Shown one piece after another: positions 59,784 through 64,000 of a stretch of 64,000 bases of DNA; position 1 is the stretch's first letter, and each line of letters starts with the position of its first letter. The notes below the pieces were generated by a model. The model had not been told where the DNA came from, did not search any database, and saw nothing but the letters and a program-made list of their open reading frames with translations. Source of the DNA: Palaemon carinicauda (taxonomy: Eukaryota; Arthropoda; Malacostraca; Decapoda; Palaemonidae); contig NC_090767.1 in NCBI RefSeq assembly GCF_036898095.1, positions 26,640,857 to 26,704,856 of the forward strand, in the 5' to 3' direction. The position numbers were made by a program, and so were the translations under genes.

Positions 59784-60744
59784 AATTTGCAGCTAATAAA
59801 GATGCAAATATCGATCCAGACAATGTCCTATTCATTGAATCTGACAAAAAGGACTCAACTTTTAGGCAATATGATTCGGCTGTTGAGAAATTAGCGGACT
59901 TTTTAAAGAATTCAGACATTCTTCAGATGACCCCAAATTTGGCCATTTCATTTTTCAGAACTCTGTTCGAAAAAGGTCTAGCCGCTAGTACTATCACTAC
60001 GATTAAGTCAGCCTGAAAAAGATTTTTCAGGTTGGCTTCAAGTTTAATTTAGCAGATTCTTATTTTTCATCTATCCCTGAAGCTTGTGCTCGGCTTAGAC
60101 CTTCTATCCGTCCACAAAGGGTCTCATGGTTTCTAAACGATGTTTTGAAACTGGCATCAACTACCAATAATGAATCCTGCTTGTACATTTCTTTACTTAG
60201 AAAAACCCTATTTCTTACAGCCATGGCCTCAGGTGCCAGAATTTCAGAATTAGCAGCTCTCTCCCATAACCCTGAGAACCTAGATTTCCTCCCGTCAGGA
60301 GAAGTACTGCTCTCCCTGGATAGAGGTTTCCTAGCTAAAAATGAAGACCCTCAAAACAGATGGTCCCCTTGGAAGATTATTCCCCTTCCACAAGATAGTT
60401 CGCTATGTCCAGTAGTGACTCTTAGGGCCTTTTTAGCTAGATCCGCCACACGTTCCTCCGGTCCCTTGTTTATTAGAGAGCAGGGAGGTACTATCTCCAT
60501 TCAAGGTATTAGACAGTAAATACTTTACTTCATCAAACAGGCTAACCCGGAATCCTTTCCTCATACACACGATATCCGGGCAGTAGCCACTTCAATTAAT
60601 TATTTCCTGAACATGAATTTTGATGATCTTAAAAAGTATACAGGTTGGAAATCTCCTATGGTCTTTAAACGCCACTATCTAAAAAACATACAGGCCCTAA
60701 AATTTCCTACTATAGCAGCTGGGAGTCTCATCTCACCAGATTAA
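59600..60744 (+). pseudogene. Element B tyrosine recombinase, one frameshift and one stop
   Basis: It starts in the frame -1 to RT-RNase H and overlaps the end of that frame by up to about 180 nt. The SAM-like N-terminal domain (DSTFRQYDSAVEKLADFLKN, LFEKGLAASTITTIKSA) is followed by a one-base shift near 60013. The catalytic domain has ASGARISELAAL (Arg), HTHDIRAVAT (His-x-x-Arg) and FKRHYLKN (nucleophilic Tyr), ending at TAA 60742-60744. A TAA at 60517-60519 interrupts it between the first Arg and the His. It would insert the circular DNA form of the element. Confidence 0.88.
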
Positions 60745-61120
60745 AATTTCCTCCTAATTTTCATTTTTCGTCCATCATCCTCTCCTCCTCCCTTCTACCT
60801 GCCCCTCTCACCACGATGCCTCTCACCTCGGTGGCACAGATGCAGCTACCCTGCATCATTCTCTTTTGGAACGTCATTCCTAAATTATGTTCATCCTTTT
60901 GTTAACTTTTGTTTTTTTATACAGTGTATATAATATTTTTCAAGCATACTTTCACGTGTTTACAGTTATATTTTCCTATTCCTAGTGTTAAGATGTGCGG
61001 AACCCTGTTCCAATTTTGATTTAGTAAATCTGTTTACAAGTTTTTATTGGTTTTTTCCTTTTACCTTTATTAATTGTTTTGTTTGAGCTTGGAAGGCATT
61101 CTCTTGTAACTTTTCACCAG
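60745..61120 (+). other. Element B 3' untranslated region
   Basis: T-rich sequence with no coding signal, leading into the internal complementary region. Confidence 0.5.
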
Positions 61121-61191
61121 AAAAGGGATTTTGACGAAGGAAAAATCTATTTCTGGGGAGAGACCTGTGTCGCCCGGTGAAACCCTTCCCT
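61121..61191 (+). repeat. Internal complementary region of element B
   Basis: GGATTTTGACGAAGGAAAAA, TCTATTTCTGGGGAGAGACC, TGTGTCGCCCGGTGAAA is the reverse complement, with a few mismatches, of the right tip (61516-61573). It resembles the left tip in direct orientation. An internal segment complementary to the termini, next to the right terminal repeat, is a hallmark of DIRS1-like elements. Confidence 0.7.
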
Positions 61192-61223
61192 GTTTGTTCC
61201 CACCCCGTTCCTTCCATGCCCTG

Positions 61224-61578
61224 GTTGGATTACATACAGAAGGATGTCAGGTGGCGCTGGTGTCGGGCGTCGGTGGGATGATCCAGGTTGGTGCAGTGGA
61301 GACCGCTGTAACGGCACACCCTTCTTGAATACATTGACGAAGGAATCATCTAAATGGAAGACGACCTGTGAATAGTGGTTATCACACGGCCTTTCTTTAT
61401 ACAAGACGCCCTAAAGGGTGCTCACGCGAGGGTAGTAACCTCTGCATTCCAATGCTTTATCTTTCTCTGGTATATTTGGAATATATTTATATCAGAAAAG
61501 TGACAAGAAGGACCTTTTCACCTGGCGACACAGGTCTCTCCCCCAGAAACAGGTTTTTCCTTCGTCAAAACCCCTTAA
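61224..61578. repeat. Right inverted terminal repeat of element B
   Basis: Reverse complement of about 53521-53862 with indels: GGATGTCAGGTGGCGCTGG, CGCTGTAACGGCACACCC, GAATAGTGGTTATCACACGG, GACAAGAAGGACCTTTTCAC, ending CCTTCGTCAAAACC. Confidence 0.85.
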
Positions 61579-61800
61579 TTTCTAACGAGGGTTTACTACC
61601 CACACCGCTAGTTAGCGGGGGGTAGGGAGGGTAGCTTACTACCGCTCCCCCTCAGACACACCTCTGCTTGAGCTCACTTTGCTTGGAGGAAGGACTTCAA
61701 GGGGGATAGGGCTGGCGGGCAAGTTTGGTTAAATAGCTAAGGTTTGTATAGTTAGGAAAAATACAAATTATCTACGAATTTGTCATTTGTTCCGTAACTG
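61579..61800. repeat. Inner part of the left terminal module of element C
   Basis: Continues the module interrupted at 53520: TAACGAGGGTTTACTACC, GGGAGGGTAGCTTACTACC, GGGATAGGGCTGGCGGGCAA, then AATAGCTAAGGTTTGTATAG and TTATCTACGAATTTGTCA, the inverted arm. It matches 23270-23482 in element A in the same order. Confidence 0.75.
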
Positions 61801-62249
61801 GAATACAAACCACACTATTTAATAGGGGTGACTCACCCATTAGGAAGGGTGAACGTCCAACCCAGTCTGGCATTTTGGCTTTACCCGGGGGCTCGTTATT
61901 CGAGTGTATAAGCACCCAAGAAATAAAGAGCCCCTGCACCTCGCTAGAACCTTGTTACGCAAGGACTGCGGCCTACGCAAGCTGTGTGTGAAAGTATGAA
62001 GAAGTGTGACTTGTCCTAGGAAGTTGTTCTGAAGTTCTTTAGAAGGAAACTTGTAGACTAGGACTTTCCCAATACCACCTCGTCAGGGTATGGGGGATGT
62101 AACAGTATTAACTTAATACTAGGAACACAAGGGAGCATGGTTTACCTGCAGTGGTTTGAGGTCAGCTATGCAGAGAACCCAGGATGCTGCCTTCCCCAAG
62201 AGAGGGGATGATGAAGAAAAGAATAAGGGCCAGTTAAACATTTTCATTC
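61801..62249 (-). other. Element C untranslated part beyond the recombinase
   Basis: Matches 23483-24000 of element A in the same order (TTTGGCTTTACCCGGG, CCCAATACCACCTCGTCAGG, GCATGGTTTACCTGCAG). No open frame of its own. Confidence 0.6.
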
Positions 62250-63649
62250 ATGCAGACTAAAACCGGGTAACATTGCCCTCAACCTTCTGCTACTTGTCCA
62301 ATAAGGAGCTTGAGGTTTTAAACCAGCTGTTGTGCAGCCACCACAGGGCCGATAGAGAACATATCGAGCCTCCTGTGGGTCACGTCTTGCAGGTAGTGGG
62401 CTGTGAACATTGTTTGACGCTTCCACACCCCCGCTTGCAGGACCTGCTTCACAGAGAAATTTCTTTTGAAGGCCAGGGACGTAGCTATGCCCCTGACATC
62501 ATGTGCTCTAGGGCGACATGACGGAGGAGGATCTGGATTCAAGGCCAGATCAATGACCCTACGAATCCAAGCAGAGATGGTGTTCTTGGTGACCCTCCTC
62601 TTAGTCCTTCCTGTGCTGACGAATAGAGCTGACACATGAGGATGGACTGCAGCTGTTCTTTTGAGGTAGAGCCTCAAACTCCTTACTGGGCATAGTAAGA
62701 GATGGTCTGGGTCATCTCTTACTGGGCATAGTAAGAGATGGTCTGGGTCATCTGTTACAGAGCGGAGACTAGAAATCCGGAAGGAGTCGAATCGAGGAAC
62801 CGCTACTCCAGGATTCTGAGTCTTAGTAATAAACTCAGGGACGAAGCTGAACATTACCTCCTCCCATCCCCTTGAATGGGCAATGTCATACGAGAGACCA
62901 TGAAGTTCTCTGACTCGCTTGGCCGAAGCCAAAGCTAGCAGGAACACTGTCTTCCAGGTTAGGCGGCGATCTGATTCCTGGCGTAATGGTTCATAGGGAG
63001 GTCTCTAAAGAGACCTGAGAACTCGAACCACGTTCCAAGGGGGAGGTCTCACTTCCGACTGAGGGCAGGTAAGTTCATAACTACGTATGAGTAGAGAAAG
63101 TTCTAGCAATGAAGAAATGTCCATTCCTTTCAGCCTGAAGGCTAGACTTAAGGCTGAGCGATAGCCTTTCACTGCCGAGACTGAAAGGCGCATTTCTTTA
63201 AGCAAATATACGAGGAACTCCGCTATTGTTAGAATAGTGGCATCAAGTGGAGAGATACCCCTTCCACGACACCAATCACAGAAGACTTTCCACTTTGCCT
63301 GGTAGACTGCTGAAGATGACTTTCGCAGGTGTCCAGACATCCTGACAGCAACTTGCTGCGAAAATCCTCTCTCAGAGAGGAGATGCTGGACAGTCTCCAG
63401 ACGTGAAGTCGTAGCGAAGCTACGGCTTTGTGGAAGATGTTGGCATGTGGTTGCTTGAGAAGATTGTGTCGTGGAGGGAGCTCTCTTGGTAGCTCCGTTA
63501 GGAGTTGCAGAAGGTCCGGGAACCATTCCACGTGATGCCATAGCGGAGCTATGAGTGTCATTGAAAGATTGACCGATGTTCTGGTCTTGTTGAGTACCCT
63601 CCTCATCAGACTGAACGGGGGAAAGGCGTAAACATCTATGTTGTCCCAC
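62250..63649 (-). pseudogene. Element C tyrosine recombinase, one internal stop
   Basis: The minus-strand frame from 63649 has a SAM-like N-terminal domain (SSAVYQAKWKVFCDWCRGRG, ILTIAEFLVYLLKEM, SAVKGYRSALSLAF), a TAG at about 63007-63005, then the catalytic domain in the same frame: FLLALASAKRVRELHGLS (Arg), RAHDVRGIATSLAF (His-x-x-Arg) and TMFTAHYLQDV (Tyr). A 36-bp in-frame tandem duplication at 62682-62753 doubles DDPDHLLLCPVR. Coding similarity and shared flanks tie this element to A. Confidence 0.88.
62682..62753. repeat. 36-bp tandem duplication within the element C recombinase
   Basis: CTTACTGGGCATAGTAAGAG plus ATGGTCTGGGTCATCT occurs twice back to back, adding 12 residues without a frameshift. 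The second unit has one change near its edge. Confidence 0.95.
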
Positions 63650-64000
63650 CGTTGCTGGAAAGCATCTTGCCAGAGAGCTTTGGGGTCAGGGGCTGGGGAG
63701 CAGTACAGCGGGAGCCTGAAGTTCAGGGCCGTTGCGAACAGATCCACAGTCGGAGAACCCCACAAAGTCAGGACTTTGTTGGCTACTAGATGATCCAAAG
63801 ACCACTCGGTACTCACTATCTTAGACGCTCTGCTCAGATTGTCAGCAAGCACATTCCTTTTGCCTGGAATGAAGCGTGCCGATAGTGGTATCGAGTGGAT
63901 TTCGGCCCATCTCAGTATCTCTACTGCTAGATGTGATAGTTGCTGTGAAAAAGTACCTCCTTGTTTGTTGATGTAGGCCACTACTGTGGTGTTGTCGCTC
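63229..64000 (-). CDS. Element C RT-RNase H, C-terminal part, runs off the window
   Basis: The minus-strand frame enters at the right edge with SDNTTVVAYIN (RNase H Asp), then ARFIPGKRNVLADNLSR (last RNase H Asp), SPTVDLFATALNFRLPLYCS and RWDNIDVYAFPPFSL, ending at 63229. The recombinase begins in the -1 frame within this region (overlap up to about 420 nt). The RT domain lies outside the window, so completeness cannot be judged. Confidence 0.85.
   Translation of the reverse strand, partial: SDNTTVVAYINKQGGTFSQQLSHLAVEILRWAEIHSIPLSARFIPGKRNVLADNLSRASKIVSTEWSLDHLVANKVLTLWGSPTVDLFATALNFRLPLYCSPAPDPKALWQDAFQQRWDNIDVYAFPPFSLMRRVLNKTRTSVNLSMTLIAPLWHHVEWFPDLLQLLTELPRELPPRHNLLKQPHANIFHKAVASLRLHVWRLSSISSLREDFRSKLLSGCLDTCESHLQQSTRQSGKSSVIGVVEGVSLHLMPLF

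Larger units (their letters stand above)
53521..61578 (+). mobile_element. DIRS-like tyrosine-recombinase retrotransposon B (about 8 kb)
   Basis: Inverted terminal repeats: left about 53564-53862 (TTCTGGGTCGACCTGTGTTC onward) and right about 61224-61578, including shared CAGCGCCACCTGACATCC and AGGCCGTGTGATAACCACTA with their complements. Order inside, plus strand: leader, gag, RT-RNase H, tyrosine recombinase, 3' UTR, internal complementary region. No LTRs, integrase or protease were seen, as expected for DIRS1-like elements. Coding regions carry frameshifts, so this copy is inactive. Confidence 0.85.

Noticed and set aside
1..64000. Host protein-coding gene or bacterial-type system
   Set aside because: No multi-exon host gene, ribosome-binding-site/operon layout or defence-gene motif could be supported on either strand. 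All recognised coding sequence belongs to mobile elements.

Overview
The window looks like gene-poor, repeat-dominated nuclear DNA of an invertebrate, most probably a decapod crustacean. The main grounds are DIRS1-like tyrosine-recombinase retrotransposons (known to be widespread in decapods), CR1/L2-type LINEs with short (AAT)n or (AAGT)-like tails, mariner-type transposase relics, a TTAA-flanked piggyBac-type MITE and many minisatellites. No intact host gene, tRNA or bacterial-style operon was recognised. Organism assignment is inference; no search was run.

Layout. 1-2.45 kb: two copies of one LINE 3' end, a 42-bp minisatellite between them and a 22-bp minisatellite inside the second. 3.8-8.24 kb: a nearly full-length LINE on the minus strand (open ORF1 with PHD finger and zinc knuckles; ORF2 endonuclease-reverse transcriptase with two stops and two frameshifts). 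9.88-10.86 kb: a dead mariner-family transposase. 11.7-17 kb: broken LINE pieces, a 46-bp minisatellite and a DIRS gag scrap. 16.57-17.25 kb: a 331-bp-arm fold-back repeat, followed by a transposase relic split onto both strands. 18.8-22.6 kb: MITE, SINE-like and LINE-tail repeats. From 23.2 kb: a DIRS-like element (called A here) on the minus strand, with a 5S-rRNA-like sequence inside its decayed RT region and a chain of GC-rich minisatellites where gag is expected.

The largest structural feature is a tandem duplication of about 20 kb. Positions 12334-32339 are repeated as 32340-52275, joined at a 4-bp AAAT microhomology. The copies stay in register base for base except at one site, where copy 1 carries a palindrome (27862-28576) and copy 2 has unrelated sequence. 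The repeat is either very recent or an assembly artefact.

52.5-52.7 kb holds the right terminus of A. 53.4-64 kb holds a nested pair. A second DIRS-like element B (about 53.52-61.58 kb, plus strand: gag with a candidate intron, RT-RNase H, tyrosine recombinase, inverted terminal repeats and an internal complementary region) sits inside the terminal module of a third element C. The minus-strand RNase H and recombinase of C run off the right edge. All of these coding regions carry disruptions in this copy, except LINE ORF1, which is open.
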